Part shown: positions 1-9,261 of the stretch, in pieces
How the letters are laid out: every line of letters begins with the position of its first letter
Numbering within the stretch: the first letter of the stretch is position 1
NCBI GenBank assembly: GCA_035297145.1
Contig: DATGZN010000112.1
Coordinates: 62,001-126,000, forward strand
DNA: 64,000 nt
Source of the DNA: QHXW01 sp035297145
Lineage (GTDB): Bacteria; Acidobacteriota; Terriglobia; Bryobacterales; Bryobacteraceae
Direction: 5' to 3'
Notes under the pieces: model-generated
Told to the model about the DNA's origin: nothing
Seen by the model: only the letters and a program-made list of their open reading frames with translations
The model's database searches: none
Program-made: the position numbers and the translations under genes

Positions 1-342
1 GTCGCGATACTTGGTATCCGGATCGGTGTTGGCTGGGGCTGTCGCGGGTTTTGGCGGCGCGGGCGGGGCGGCGGTGTCGCGAGTCTTGAGCTCCGGTGTA
101 GCGGCCGGTAAAGCTTTCGTCTCCAACTGTTGCAGATCGCAGCTCAACAAGTTCTGCTGTTTGTTGTCTTCGAAAATGATGAAATCGTCCTTGCTAAGGC
201 TGGTGACCGGCCTGCCGTTGGCGTCGGTTACCCGGACGTCCACCACCACCACGTTCGTCGTGGTGGAGAAGGTCACCCGCGGCGGGTTGGGCGACTGCGC
301 CACGAGCAGCGAAGTGATGATCAGAATCGTGAGAAATCTCAA
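1..342 (-). CDS. VWFA-related secreted protein (N-terminal part, runs off the window)
   Basis: The frame begins with TTG at 342 and is open to the window edge, giving 114 residues. It starts with a hydrophobic signal segment (RFLTILIITSLLVAQ), then a stretch ending VVVVDVRVTDANGRPVTSL, followed by KDDFIIFEDNKQQ. This is the usual N-terminus of the acidobacterial VWFA-related family (TIGR03436-like), in which a von Willebrand A domain follows; that domain would lie outside the window. A Pro/Ala-rich linker begins near residue 80. The TTG start overlaps the TGA stop of the upstream receptor gene (TTGA), with a GAGG eight bases upstream, which points to translational coupling. Function in this family is unknown; export is likely. 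Confidence 0.75.
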   Translation of the reverse strand, partial: MRFLTILIITSLLVAQSPNPPRVTFSTTTNVVVVDVRVTDANGRPVTSLSKDDFIIFEDNKQQNLLSCDLQQLETKALPAATPELKTRDTAAPPAPPKPATAPANTDPDTKYRD

Positions 343-3300
343 AACCGGAACCTCACAACCGCGCTCAGCGAGCGCATGCTCGAGGCTGAGACGGGCGCGC
401 CATAGTTGAGGGCGCCCACCACCGTGTTGACACTCGTGTAGTTCACCTGGTTCAGCACATTGTTGGCTTCCAGGCGCAACTCCAGACGTCGGCGGGTTTC
501 TCCGAACTGGAACGAGCGGGCGAACGCCGCGTTCAGGGACACCAGATCCGGACCGGGGATTGTGTTGCGGTCGGCGTCTCCGAATTCACCGGCTGGGGGA
601 AGAGTAAAGGCGTCCAGGTTGAAGAACCCCGTGGAGGATGCCACGCTCTCTCCGGTGGCTTCGGCGCGCCCGCTGCCCGCGCCGTTGGTTTGGGCCAGTC
701 GCGCAGTATTGCCGAGAACACGAGCCGTCAGCGGAATGCCTGTCTCGGCCGTGAGGCCACCGCTCAATTGCCAGTCGCGCAGCAAGCGCCCGGACGTGCT
801 GGTAGCGGCGATGCGCGAGGTGGCGGTGCCGAAGGGCGACGTATAGATCCAGTTCCAGGTCAAGACGTGGCGGCGGTCGAAATTTGAAAGGCTCCGCTCG
901 GCTGAAATGTCCAGCCAGTTCTGGGCGACGCTGGTGCCCGAGTTGCCGAAGGTGGAGGCATCGTCGATAGATTTCGAGAAAGTGTAGAAAGTCTGCATCG
1001 AAATGCCGCCGCTGAATCGCCGGTTCACGCGGAGTTGCAGGGCGTGATAGATGGAATCGCCAACCGAGTTATCAAACGTGAAGCCGACCGCATTGCCGAT
1101 CTGGTTCCCCTGGCGAAAGCTCCCGGTTTCGTTGGGCAGAATCTGGACGTCGAGGCCGGTGCCCTTGGTGCCGAGATAGCCGAGCTCAATGAAGAAATTT
1201 TTCGGCAGCTCATGCTGCACTGTGACGCTCCAGGTCTGCGCGTAAGGCGTGCGGTAATTGCGATCGACCGCGAAGGTGTTGGTGATGTCTTTGGGGGACA
1301 CGGAGACAAAGCCGCTCGCCAGCGTTAGGGGGTCCTCCGGGTTGCTGTTGACGTTCTCCGAAGTGGCGAAAGGCGGCTGCTGTGCGAGGCGTATGCCGAA
1401 CGGAATGTAAGACTGGCCGTTGTAGTAGATGCCGTACCCGATGCGGACTAAGGTCGAACGCTTGATCTGCGGGACCTTCCAGGCGAGCGCGACGCGCGGC
1501 GAAAAATTGTGGTAATCGGGGTTGATCAGGCCCGCGGGGAACTGGCCCGTGTATGGACCACTGCCACCGGCCACCACGGGAGCGACGGCGGAAAAATACG
1601 GACCGATATCGAGATTGGCCTCGTGGCCGTACTTTTCGGTGAGCGGCGTGAAGAAATCCCAGCGGCCGCCGAGGTTGAGCGTCAGGCTGGGCCGGATCTT
1701 CCAATCGTCCATGAAATAACCGCTCACGCTGGTCTGGCGGAAATACGTGCTGAAGTTGCCGTATTGAATGGAAGCGGACTGCGGAAGGCCCAGGAGGAAA
1801 TCGGCGAAGTCGAAGCCTGTTCCCGCGGCCGGCACTTTGTTCGCATCCAGTTCGCTCGTGCCCTGGCCGGTAAAGTTGAATGTGCCGCGCCCGTTCTGTT
1901 CGGTCTGCGAATTTAAATCGTTGCGATTGAATTGCACGCCCCAGGTGAACGTGTGGACGCCGTGCGACCAGACCAGGCTATCGCTCGAGCCCTGGCTCTG
2001 GTTGCGCGTCAGCACCGGCGAGGCGTCGCTTAGGCCACCGAAGTTGGTGAAGTTCAGGTTGGGCGGCCCGTAGGAAAGCGGGTTAGTGGATGCACCCGCA
2101 ATGCCGAGCTCCGCGGCCACGTTCGCGCCATCGGCGAAGAAGGGCGTGGTCTGGCTGACATTGCGGTTGAAGGTGACCTGTGCGTTGTTGATCAAGTGCG
2201 GAGTGAAATTGTGCGTCCATCCAACATTCGTGCCGATTCCGTAGCCGCTGGTCGTGTCCTCAAATCCGAATGTTTGGATGTTGTCTCCGGCGCGGCGCTG
2301 CCCCTGAAACCTGAACGACAGGCGGTCAGCTTGACTGACGTTACGCTGAACGCGGATGCTGCCATTGTCGGTGTTCTGCGGGACGGAATAGAACGCCTCG
2401 TAATTGTTCACGAAGCCCGATTGGTTCGGCAAGGGGATGTAGGTCAGCAGCTTTTGCGAGATCGGATTCAGGAGGCTGGCGGGAATGATGTTTCCGGTGA
2501 ATTTAGGTGAGAAGAGCTCGACCGGACCCCCGGTTTGAGTGACTTGGGAGAAATTCCCCTCGCGCTCGAGTTCGGTGGGAACGGTGGCGACCTCGGTATT
2601 CGGATTTCTGGCGCGCGTGCCGAAGTAATTCAAGAAAAAGGTTGTCTTGGTGTCTTTGACGACTTTTGGAATCAGTAACGGACCACCCAGCACGACGCCG
2701 ATGCGAGCGGATGCATAGGCTGGCTGCGGGAGGTCGTTGCCATTTAGCGAAAACGGTTTGGCATTCAGAGCGGAATTGCCCAGGGTGAAATAGAACATTC
2801 CGTGAATGGCCGTAGGCTGGCGGCGATTGCCGAATTGCCGGGCTTGCTGTTGCCCCTGGCCGGCGCGCCCGCCTGGACCACCGCGACCGCCGCCACGCCC
2901 ACCTGGCCCACCCGGTCCGCCAAGCCCACCGCCTCCGCCACCGAACCCGCCACCGCGTCCACCGCCGCCAAATCCGGGGGCATTTGCGCCCTGCGCGGCC
3001 GCTCCGTCCTGAAAGCCGCCGCCTAAGAAGTCAGGCCGCATCCCAAATCCTGAATCGGGCGCCGCGTTCTGCTGCAATCCCTGGCTCAAGCTGCCGGAAA
3101 TCAGAAAAGCTTCGTTAGTCGTCTGCGCTCCGGGAGTGGCCGCCGCGGAGGGCTCTGCTTGCGTGCCGTTCATTTCATTTTGCAATTGCGTTTCGAGTTG
3201 GTTGGCGCTCTGTCCGTTCGCGCCCGCGCGCGCCAGGCGGCTGGCCATGGGCGATTCGCGCAGCTTCAGGGTGAAGTTGGCTACTCTCTCCTTCGAGTAA

Positions 3301-3551
3301 TCAACCTGCTGCTTCACCGGCTCGAATCCGAACATCTGGACTTCGACCGTCCACGCGCCATCGCCGAGGGATGCAAATGAGTAATAGCCGTCGTCGCCGG
3401 TAGCCGTCACGAATTTCTTGTCACCTTGCGTCGCGGTGACCGAGACACCAGGTATGGGCTGATTGCCCGAACGGACGATGCCGCTCTGCGCATATAGCGA
3501 GGCGCAGAACGATGCGGCAAAAAGGCAGATGAATAGCTTCAGTCTCGGCAA
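339..3551 (-). CDS. Oar-like TonB-dependent outer-membrane receptor with Gly-rich insert
   Basis: 1070 residues. A signal peptide (residues 1-22, ending SLYAQ) is followed by a carboxypeptidase-regulatory-like beta-sandwich (about 23-98). A linker follows, with a very Gly/Arg-rich tract at about 192-231, then a long beta-barrel region ending in the aromatic C-terminus VRFRF expected of outer-membrane barrels. Length and order match the Oar-like/CarboxypepD_reg TonB receptor family common in Acidobacteriota. The substrate cannot be told. The start is TTG at 3551, with AGGGA about ten bases upstream and no other start nearby in frame. The stop overlaps the next gene on the same strand, so the two are probably co-transcribed. 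No clear TonB box was identified. Confidence 0.85.
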   Translation of the reverse strand: MPRLKLFICLFAASFCASLYAQSGIVRSGNQPIPGVSVTATQGDKKFVTATGDDGYYSFASLGDGAWTVEVQMFGFEPVKQQVDYSKERVANFTLKLRESPMASRLARAGANGQSANQLETQLQNEMNGTQAEPSAAATPGAQTTNEAFLISGSLSQGLQQNAAPDSGFGMRPDFLGGGFQDGAAAQGANAPGFGGGGRGGGFGGGGGGLGGPGGPGGRGGGRGGPGGRAGQGQQQARQFGNRRQPTAIHGMFYFTLGNSALNAKPFSLNGNDLPQPAYASARIGVVLGGPLLIPKVVKDTKTTFFLNYFGTRARNPNTEVATVPTELEREGNFSQVTQTGGPVELFSPKFTGNIIPASLLNPISQKLLTYIPLPNQSGFVNNYEAFYSVPQNTDNGSIRVQRNVSQADRLSFRFQGQRRAGDNIQTFGFEDTTSGYGIGTNVGWTHNFTPHLINNAQVTFNRNVSQTTPFFADGANVAAELGIAGASTNPLSYGPPNLNFTNFGGLSDASPVLTRNQSQGSSDSLVWSHGVHTFTWGVQFNRNDLNSQTEQNGRGTFNFTGQGTSELDANKVPAAGTGFDFADFLLGLPQSASIQYGNFSTYFRQTSVSGYFMDDWKIRPSLTLNLGGRWDFFTPLTEKYGHEANLDIGPYFSAVAPVVAGGSGPYTGQFPAGLINPDYHNFSPRVALAWKVPQIKRSTLVRIGYGIYYNGQSYIPFGIRLAQQPPFATSENVNSNPEDPLTLASGFVSVSPKDITNTFAVDRNYRTPYAQTWSVTVQHELPKNFFIELGYLGTKGTGLDVQILPNETGSFRQGNQIGNAVGFTFDNSVGDSIYHALQLRVNRRFSGGISMQTFYTFSKSIDDASTFGNSGTSVAQNWLDISAERSLSNFDRRHVLTWNWIYTSPFGTATSRIAATSTSGRLLRDWQLSGGLTAETGIPLTARVLGNTARLAQTNGAGSGRAEATGESVASSTGFFNLDAFTLPPAGEFGDADRNTIPGPDLVSLNAAFARSFQFGETRRRLELRLEANNVLNQVNYTSVNTVVGALNYGAPVSASSMRSLSAVVRFRF

Positions 3552-3723
3552 GTTGCTTGATTCCCTGGGTCCCGGGCGAAACAGCCCCTCCCAAGATATG
3601 GGCGATTTTAACAGGCAGCTTGGTTACGGCATACAATTTATAGAAACGCCGAACAGGCGCTTGCCGTCGGTTTAAACAGTCATCGAAATAGACCGTGGGA
3701 TTTTGTAACGGGGAGTAAAGTGA
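3552..3723. promoter_or_regulatory. Divergent intergenic promoter region
   Basis: This 172 bp gap separates the leftward receptor gene from the rightward aminotransferase gene, so it must hold promoters for both. A purine-rich GGGGAG about ten bases before the TTG at 3724 is a plausible ribosome-binding site. No convincing -35/-10 pair or operator stands out by eye. Confidence 0.4.
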
Positions 3724-5082
3724 TTGGCCTACGCCGCCATTTCCGCCGAAGCTGCGCTGTATCGCGCCCATGTGAATCCCGAATGGTCGAGGCTGCTCAA
3801 CGTCTTACAGATGGACGTTGGGTACGAACGGTGCGCCGGAGCGGAATTGTTCACCACCGGCGGACGCCGGATTCTCGACTTCCTCTCCGGGTATTGCGTC
3901 CACAACGCGGGTCATAACCATCCGGCAATCGTAAGCGCGCTCCATGCGGAACTGGATCGGCACGGTCCTGCCATGTTACAGAGCCATGTTCCGGAACTCG
4001 CTGGAGAACTCGCGGAGAAGCTGCTCGCACGGGCCGGAGGCCGGCTGCGGAAGGTTTTCTTTTGCAGCTCTGGAAGCGAAGCCGTGGAGGCTGCGATCAA
4101 GTTTTCTCGTGCCGCTACGGGACGCGTGGGCCTGGTGTACGCCGACGGCGCATTTCACGGCTTGACCTGTGGAGCACTTTCGCTGATGGGTCAGTCGTTC
4201 TGGCGCGAGGGCTTCGGTCCCCTGCTGCCTGAAACCGAATCCGTTCCATTTGGCGATATCCAGGCGTTGGAGCGCAAATTGGCCACCAGGCGATTTGGCG
4301 CATTCGTGATAGAGCCGATCCAGGGCGAAGCGGGCGTCCGTGTGCCTGGTGCCGGGTACCTGCGGGCAGCACAGGATCTATGCCGCCGTCACGGAACTCT
4401 TCTGGTATTGGATGAGGTGCAGACGGGTTTATACCGCACGGGCCCATTTCTAGCCGGACAGCATTTCGACGTCGAACCCGATATGGTGGTGCTGGCAAAG
4501 GCCCTCAGCGGAGGATTGATTCCGTGCGGCGCTCTGCTGATGTCGGATGCTGTATACGAGCCGGTTTACGGTTCGCTCGAGCGATCGATCATTCACACAT
4601 CCACATTTAGCGAGAACGGCCTGGCGATGCGTGCCGGACTGGCCACGATTGAAGTGTTGGAGCGTGAGCGGTTGGGCGAAAGAGCCATGGCGGCTGGCGC
4701 TTACCTGCGCGAGCGGCTGCGCCAGGCCCTCGAGAATTACGAAATGGTGAAGGAAATTCGCGGCATCGGTCTGTTGAACGCGATTGAGTTCATGGCGCCA
4801 CATTCGCTCCGCTTGCGGATTCCGTTCGAGGCCTTCGCCAAGATCCATCCGGGGATGTTCGGACAGGTTTTGGTGATGCGGATGTTCGGAACGCAGAACA
4901 TTCTGACGCAGATGTGCGGCAATCATTTCCTGACCCTCAAGGTCGCGCCACCTCTGGTAGCGGAGGATCAGCATCTGGACGAGTTCGTACAAGGCATAAC
5001 AGCGGTAGTGGACGAGATGCACTCGCGCGGCGGGTTCTGGTCGGAGGCGTTGGGGCTTGCGCGGCGGGTGCTGAATATCTGA
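3724..5082 (+). CDS. Class III PLP-dependent aminotransferase
   Basis: 452 residues, fold-type I class III aminotransferase (ornithine/acetylornithine/4-aminobutyrate type). Visible motifs are the cofactor-binding SSGSEAVEAAIK (about 115-126), the LDEVQTG loop (D230) and the Schiff-base lysine in VLAKALSGG (K259). The family transfers an omega- or alpha-amino group to a 2-oxo acid; the substrate is not clear and I would not call this ArgD or GabT. The start is TTG at 3724 after a GGGGAG site. A flavoprotein gene follows after one base and a YceI gene after that, so it probably heads a three-gene operon. This context hints at an accessory or lipid-related role rather than core arginine metabolism. 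Confidence 0.85.
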   Translation: MAYAAISAEAALYRAHVNPEWSRLLNVLQMDVGYERCAGAELFTTGGRRILDFLSGYCVHNAGHNHPAIVSALHAELDRHGPAMLQSHVPELAGELAEKLLARAGGRLRKVFFCSSGSEAVEAAIKFSRAATGRVGLVYADGAFHGLTCGALSLMGQSFWREGFGPLLPETESVPFGDIQALERKLATRRFGAFVIEPIQGEAGVRVPGAGYLRAAQDLCRRHGTLLVLDEVQTGLYRTGPFLAGQHFDVEPDMVVLAKALSGGLIPCGALLMSDAVYEPVYGSLERSIIHTSTFSENGLAMRAGLATIEVLERERLGERAMAAGAYLRERLRQALENYEMVKEIRGIGLLNAIEFMAPHSLRLRIPFEAFAKIHPGMFGQVLVMRMFGTQNILTQMCGNHFLTLKVAPPLVAEDQHLDEFVQGITAVVDEMHSRGGFWSEALGLARRVLNI

Positions 5083-5083
5083 C

Positions 5084-6202
5084 ATGCCGCAAATACCACG
5101 CGAGACTGACGTCTTCATCGCCGGTGGCGGGCCCGCCGGCCTTGCCGCGGCGATCGCCTGTTGTCAAAAAGGGTTTCGCGTCGTGGTGGCGGACGTGTGC
5201 CGCCCACCGATCGAAAAGCCTTGCGGCGAGGGTTTGATGCCGGACTCTGTCGCTGCGCTGCGACGGCTCGGCGTCGGCATCCCACCGGGCGAGTGTTTTC
5301 CGTTCACTGGCGCCCGTTTTGAGGGCTCGGGCGTCTCGGTGGAAGCGAGCTTCCCGAATGGGTACGGTATGGGGGTGCGGCGGCGCGTTCTGCACGAGGC
5401 GTTAGTGTCCCGTGCAGAGGCCGCGGGCGCAGCGCTCCTATGGGGCGTGCGCGTGAGCGGCATTTCAGACCAGGGCGCGCTCGTGGACGGCAGCCTGGTG
5501 CGGTGCCGATGGATTATCGGTGCAGACGGCGAGAATTCCCAGATACGGCGTTGGGGCAGGCTCGATCATATTACGCACTACGCGCGGCGTTTCGGGTTTC
5601 GCAAGCATTTTCGCGTGCGGCCCTGGTCCGGGTGCGTCGAGGTCTGGTGGGGTACGGCCGGACAGGTCTACATCACGCCGGTCCGCCCGAACGAAATCTG
5701 CGTTGTGCTTCTTTCGCGCGATCGTCATCAGCGCATCGACGCCGCATTGGCAGAGTTTCCCGAGTTGCGGAATCGCATCGAGGGGGCTCCGGCCGATGCG
5801 GAACGCGGCGCCGTTTCGGCCTCACGCCGCCTGCGGCATGTGGCTCGCGGTGGAGTGGCGCTGATTGGCGATAGTTCGGGATCTGTGGACGCGATCACCG
5901 GTGAAGGGCTCTGCCTCGCGTTCCGGCAGGCGGAGGCGCTTGCGCTTGCACTCGAAGCTGGCGACCTTCGAGCGTACGACCGAGAACACCGGCGCTTGTT
6001 ACGGCGACCGGCCTTGATGGCACGACTGATGCTTTCGATGGACCGGTTCCCTCTGATCCGCCATCGTGCGTTGCACGCCATGGCCGCCAAACCAGCAATA
6101 TTTTCGAATTTGCTGGCGGCGCATGTGGCCGAGCGTCCCACGGCGAAATTGGTGACCGGCGGCATCGTTCCGTTAGGTCTCCGCATGATGGCAGTTAGGT
6201 AG
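5084..6202 (+). CDS. FAD-dependent oxidoreductase, geranylgeranyl reductase-like
   Basis: 372 residues. The N-terminus has the dinucleotide-binding motif IAGGGPAGLAAAIA, followed by KPCGEGLMP typical of the geranylgeranyl reductase/PHBH group, a central GADG motif (IIGADGENS), and the second FAD motif ALIGDSSGSVDAITGEGL. Members reduce isoprenoid chains or hydroxylate aromatics using FAD and NAD(P)H. Which reaction applies here cannot be read from sequence. There is one base between the aminotransferase stop and this ATG, and 10 bases to the following YceI gene, so an operon is very likely. YceI proteins bind polyprenyl chains, which makes an isoprenoid lipid substrate an attractive inference. 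Confidence 0.82.
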   Translation: MPQIPRETDVFIAGGGPAGLAAAIACCQKGFRVVVADVCRPPIEKPCGEGLMPDSVAALRRLGVGIPPGECFPFTGARFEGSGVSVEASFPNGYGMGVRRRVLHEALVSRAEAAGAALLWGVRVSGISDQGALVDGSLVRCRWIIGADGENSQIRRWGRLDHITHYARRFGFRKHFRVRPWSGCVEVWWGTAGQVYITPVRPNEICVVLLSRDRHQRIDAALAEFPELRNRIEGAPADAERGAVSASRRLRHVARGGVALIGDSSGSVDAITGEGLCLAFRQAEALALALEAGDLRAYDREHRRLLRRPALMARLMLSMDRFPLIRHRALHAMAAKPAIFSNLLAAHVAERPTAKLVTGGIVPLGLRMMAVR

Positions 6203-6212
6203 GTGCAAAACG

Positions 6213-6806
6213 GTGCGAAACGCTGTTCGTCTACTGATCTTTGTCTGTGCCATCTGCACCGGCGCCGCGCGAGCCGAAGACATAGTGTTCGACCTGGATC
6301 AGGCTCAGACCGAAATTCGGTTTACGCTGGCGGATGTGCTCCACACTGTCCACGGCGCCTTTCAATTGCGGAAGGGCACGATCCGCTACGATCCGGGGAA
6401 CGGCAAGGCTGGTGGCGAAGTGATCGTAGACGTGGCCAGTGGGAATACGGGCGGTGGCGCGCGCGATCGGAAGATGCATAAGGACGTTCTGGAGAGCTCC
6501 CGTTTTCCCGAAGCGGTTTTCACCCCCACCAGCGTCGAGGGACGTTTCGAGCCCCAAGGGACGTCCGAGCTGGTAGTGCACGGCCTGTTCCAGATTCACG
6601 GAGCGACGCACGAATTGACCCTAAATGCGCACATCGAAACTAAAGGCGATCAACTGACCGCGACGCTGCGCTCCGAGTTGCACTATACACAATGGGGCAT
6701 CAAGAATCCCAGCACGCTGTTTCTTCGTGTGAGTGACAAGGTGCAGCTCGATATCCGCGCAACGGGACGCAGAAGTGCGGGCAGCAGTGCGGCGGCCGTT
6801 CGTTAG
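6213..6806 (+). CDS. YceI family periplasmic isoprenoid-binding protein
   Basis: 197 residues starting with GTG at 6213. A signal peptide (about 1-21, ending ARA) precedes a YceI-like lipocalin fold: FDLDQAQTEIRFTLADVLHTV near the start of the mature protein, MHKDVLESSRFPEAVFTP in the middle, and a C-terminal strand region ending near LDIRATG. YceI-family proteins bind polyprenyl chains or amphiphiles in the periplasm. The family is often about 190 residues, so this one is full length. It follows the flavoprotein by ten bases and is the last gene of this rightward set; the next gene lies on the other strand. Confidence 0.85.
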   Translation: MRNAVRLLIFVCAICTGAARAEDIVFDLDQAQTEIRFTLADVLHTVHGAFQLRKGTIRYDPGNGKAGGEVIVDVASGNTGGGARDRKMHKDVLESSRFPEAVFTPTSVEGRFEPQGTSELVVHGLFQIHGATHELTLNAHIETKGDQLTATLRSELHYTQWGIKNPSTLFLRVSDKVQLDIRATGRRSAGSSAAAVR

Positions 6807-6861
6807 CTCACCGGGGCGGTTGCGTTTCGAGAGCCAGGACGCGCTCTTCGAGTGGCGTCGG

Positions 6862-7350
6862 CTATGTCGCCGGATTTGCAGACGAGCCGAGGATGCTATT
6901 CAGCAGAGACGTAGGATCGTTATTTATCTGCGGTGGATTACCAAAGCCATGGTGATGGCCGTGATGGCCTCCATGTTGCGTGCCGAACCCCGACACTTGC
7001 AGCGCCTGCGCCGAGGGAAGCTGTCCGGTAGTAGACGAGTTTTGAAATTCCGTAGCGAGTTGCTTGAGTTGGCTCGCCTGCGTGGAATTGCCCTGGGCAG
7101 CGGCAGCGTTGGCCTGATTTTGGAACTGCGTCGCGAGCCGCGAAGTGATCTGTTTGAACAAAGTGGGATTCTGCTGCTGGACCTGCTGGAGCATGCTCAA
7201 GAAACTGGCTGCCGGTGAAATACTGGGTGAATCGGCCGGCGTCTGCGTTTGGGCGGCGGAAAATGGGTTTGGCGATGTGCGATTGACAGCGTTGCCCGGC
7301 TGGAAGGTCACGGGGAGCAAGCTGGTTAGAGCGTTAATGATCATGCCCAT
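6862..7350 (-). CDS. Gln/Ala-rich hypothetical protein with His-rich tail segment
   Basis: 162 residues, family not recognised. The protein is rich in Q, A, S and N. It has a central helical-looking part (SFLSMLQQVQQQNPTLFKQ, then repeated Q/A/N residues) and a His/Gly patch (GGHHGHHHGFG) near residue 131. No signal peptide or membrane segment is evident. The ordered amphipathic pattern and the codon pattern suggest a real gene rather than an antisense frame. It stands alone between a rightward operon and a leftward secreted-protein gene. The His cluster could bind metal, but this is only a guess. Confidence 0.6.
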   Translation of the reverse strand: MGMIINALTSLLPVTFQPGNAVNRTSPNPFSAAQTQTPADSPSISPAASFLSMLQQVQQQNPTLFKQITSRLATQFQNQANAAAAQGNSTQASQLKQLATEFQNSSTTGQLPSAQALQVSGFGTQHGGHHGHHHGFGNPPQINNDPTSLLNSILGSSANPAT

Positions 7351-7456
7351 CCGGTTGCACGTTCACAACCTCGGCGAATCCGCAGAAAACAAAGAGTTTG
7401 CACTGATGCTGGAACGCCAATTCTGTAGCGGGTGTCAAATTTGTGACGCTTGCCGA

Positions 7457-9154
7457 TTACTTTCCGAACTCGATCGTGGATTCGCCGGTGAACTTGTGGT
7501 AGTTCCGAAAATCGATCACGTTGTGTGCACAGACGCTGGTACCGCGCTGGCACATCAGGTTCTCGGAATGCACAGGTAGCAGGAACTGGTGTTCGGAGAG
7601 GCGGATGAACTCGTAATCAGTCGCCATTTCGATCTTGTCGAACGGGAATTCCTCGGGAAGGTGGACGGTCTGCATCTCGATGCGCAGCGTGCGGCCGGTT
7701 TCCTTATCGATCCAGACGGAGCCCCGGTACGCGGGTAAAACCGATTGCGAAGGCGCGTGAATGGCCCAGTGGGAATGCTCCCGATCCACCTGGAAATCGT
7801 AAAGTAAGGCGTCTCGTCCGCCACTTTTGGAGTTCCGTCGAAACCTAAAATCGGCGGCGGTAGCCGGTGAGAAAAGGTCCACGAGTACTGAACCGAATTC
7901 CCCGGTGGATATGGAGCCGGGTATCTCCTCCATCCGCTTCGCCTTGGCCGGTTTGCCGTTAATCGCCAGGTTGCGGTAGCTCTCCTTCCCCTTCTCATAA
8001 ACCAGCTCGGCACTAACGAGATCCATCGGCACCCAGCTCACCACATGTGTGGTGCTCTGGAATCTCGCGGTTTGTTGTTGGCAAATGTAATCGGGCAGGG
8101 TCTCAGTAAACGCGTCCGCCGCCTCCCGGGCTTTCTGTATGTGGGCGTCAACCGGCGGGGCCATTTCCCCGAAGCTGGGGCCTTCAGCCGCCGGGGCGGG
8201 AGACTGGCCTGTAGCGGCGAGTTGCGGCTCGGAGGACGGCGCCGCTGGGGGCGCGGACGCTGGTGCGGATGCCGCGGAAGCCGGCGCGGGTGGAGAATTC
8301 AAAGCCACCTGGTCGGCGTCGGTCGCTTTCTTCGGCTTGGGTTTTCCGCGCGCGAGTTTCGGGGGACCACTGTCGGAATCGTCAACCGGCGCGTGTGAAC
8401 TGGTGTTGGTGGGAATGTGGTCCAGATCCAACCCGGCGTCCGGTGGAACAATGGGCGGGAGCTCCGTGGAAGCGGCCGCGGGCGCCGTGGCAGGTGGGGC
8501 GGCTTTCGCAGCGTCAGCCGGTGCAGAGCTCGGCGCCGCGGCAGGAGTTTGCGCCGTGTCTGCGTGTGGGGCAGGCGGCTGTGCATCCGAGTTTGAGGAA
8601 TCGGCTTTCTTCGAATCGCGGCGCCGCTGTACGGGACGCTCGTCATCCGCCTTGCTTTGCGAAACCGGCTCAAGGATCTCCACGGGCACCGATGCGTGGG
8701 CACGTTCCGAGGGAGTGCCTTCCTTCTCCAGGGTCACATTGACCGCGGTCATGAACCCTTCGTCGTCTTCGCGGTAATCGATGATCAGATGATCGCCAGG
8801 CTTCAGGACACTGGCTTTCATCGGATCGCCATCGCGGAGGAATTTCGTGCTCGGCAAGCGCTTCATGTGGATGAGCCGGGTGTCCTTGGATTCGACAACT
8901 ATGCTGTTGTCATCCAACTGCCGGAGCATGGTCTCATTGAGAGTTTGTAGCGGCTCCTGCTGATCGTCCTTCTTCTTTTTGTGGCGGCCCGGAAACGGGA
9001 TGCCGGGGCCGCCAGTGTTGTTTCCGCAAGGATAGCCCGGCAAGCAGCCACCGGGTTCTCCGGGTCCAGGGATTTGGGCCGGCAAAGGCAAGTCCGCTGT
9101 AAGAAAAAACACCAGCGCGCCGAAAGCGAATGCATGCCGCATGAGGCTAGTCAT
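7457..9154 (-). CDS. Secreted hypothetical protein with long Pro/Ala linker
   Basis: 565 residues if the ATG at 9154 is used; an in-frame GTG at 9181 would add nine. A signal peptide (ending LPLPAQ) leads into a Gly/Pro/Cys segment and a KKKK patch. About 100 residues with beta character follow (around ETMLRQLDDNSIVVESKDTR and PGDHLIIDYREDDEG). A low-complexity Ala/Pro/Ser linker of about 150 residues comes next, then a C-terminal domain of about 200 residues (begins DAFTETLPDYICQQQTARF) that resembles secreted acidobacterial proteins of unknown function. No catalytic motif is visible. It is divergent from the molybdenum hydroxylase genes and likely monocistronic. Confidence 0.72.
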   Translation of the reverse strand: MTSLMRHAFAFGALVFFLTADLPLPAQIPGPGEPGGCLPGYPCGNNTGGPGIPFPGRHKKKKDDQQEPLQTLNETMLRQLDDNSIVVESKDTRLIHMKRLPSTKFLRDGDPMKASVLKPGDHLIIDYREDDEGFMTAVNVTLEKEGTPSERAHASVPVEILEPVSQSKADDERPVQRRRDSKKADSSNSDAQPPAPHADTAQTPAAAPSSAPADAAKAAPPATAPAAASTELPPIVPPDAGLDLDHIPTNTSSHAPVDDSDSGPPKLARGKPKPKKATDADQVALNSPPAPASAASAPASAPPAAPSSEPQLAATGQSPAPAAEGPSFGEMAPPVDAHIQKAREAADAFTETLPDYICQQQTARFQSTTHVVSWVPMDLVSAELVYEKGKESYRNLAINGKPAKAKRMEEIPGSISTGEFGSVLVDLFSPATAADFRFRRNSKSGGRDALLYDFQVDREHSHWAIHAPSQSVLPAYRGSVWIDKETGRTLRIEMQTVHLPEEFPFDKIEMATDYEFIRLSEHQFLLPVHSENLMCQRGTSVCAHNVIDFRNYHKFTGESTIEFGK

Positions 9155-9261
9155 ATGTCGGACGCACGGACGCGCTTGCACGTTACCCAGTTTTCATCGT
9201 GAACTACCAGAACCCCATATTGCAAGCGCCATAGGCAGCCCACTGGCGCATAATAAGAAAC

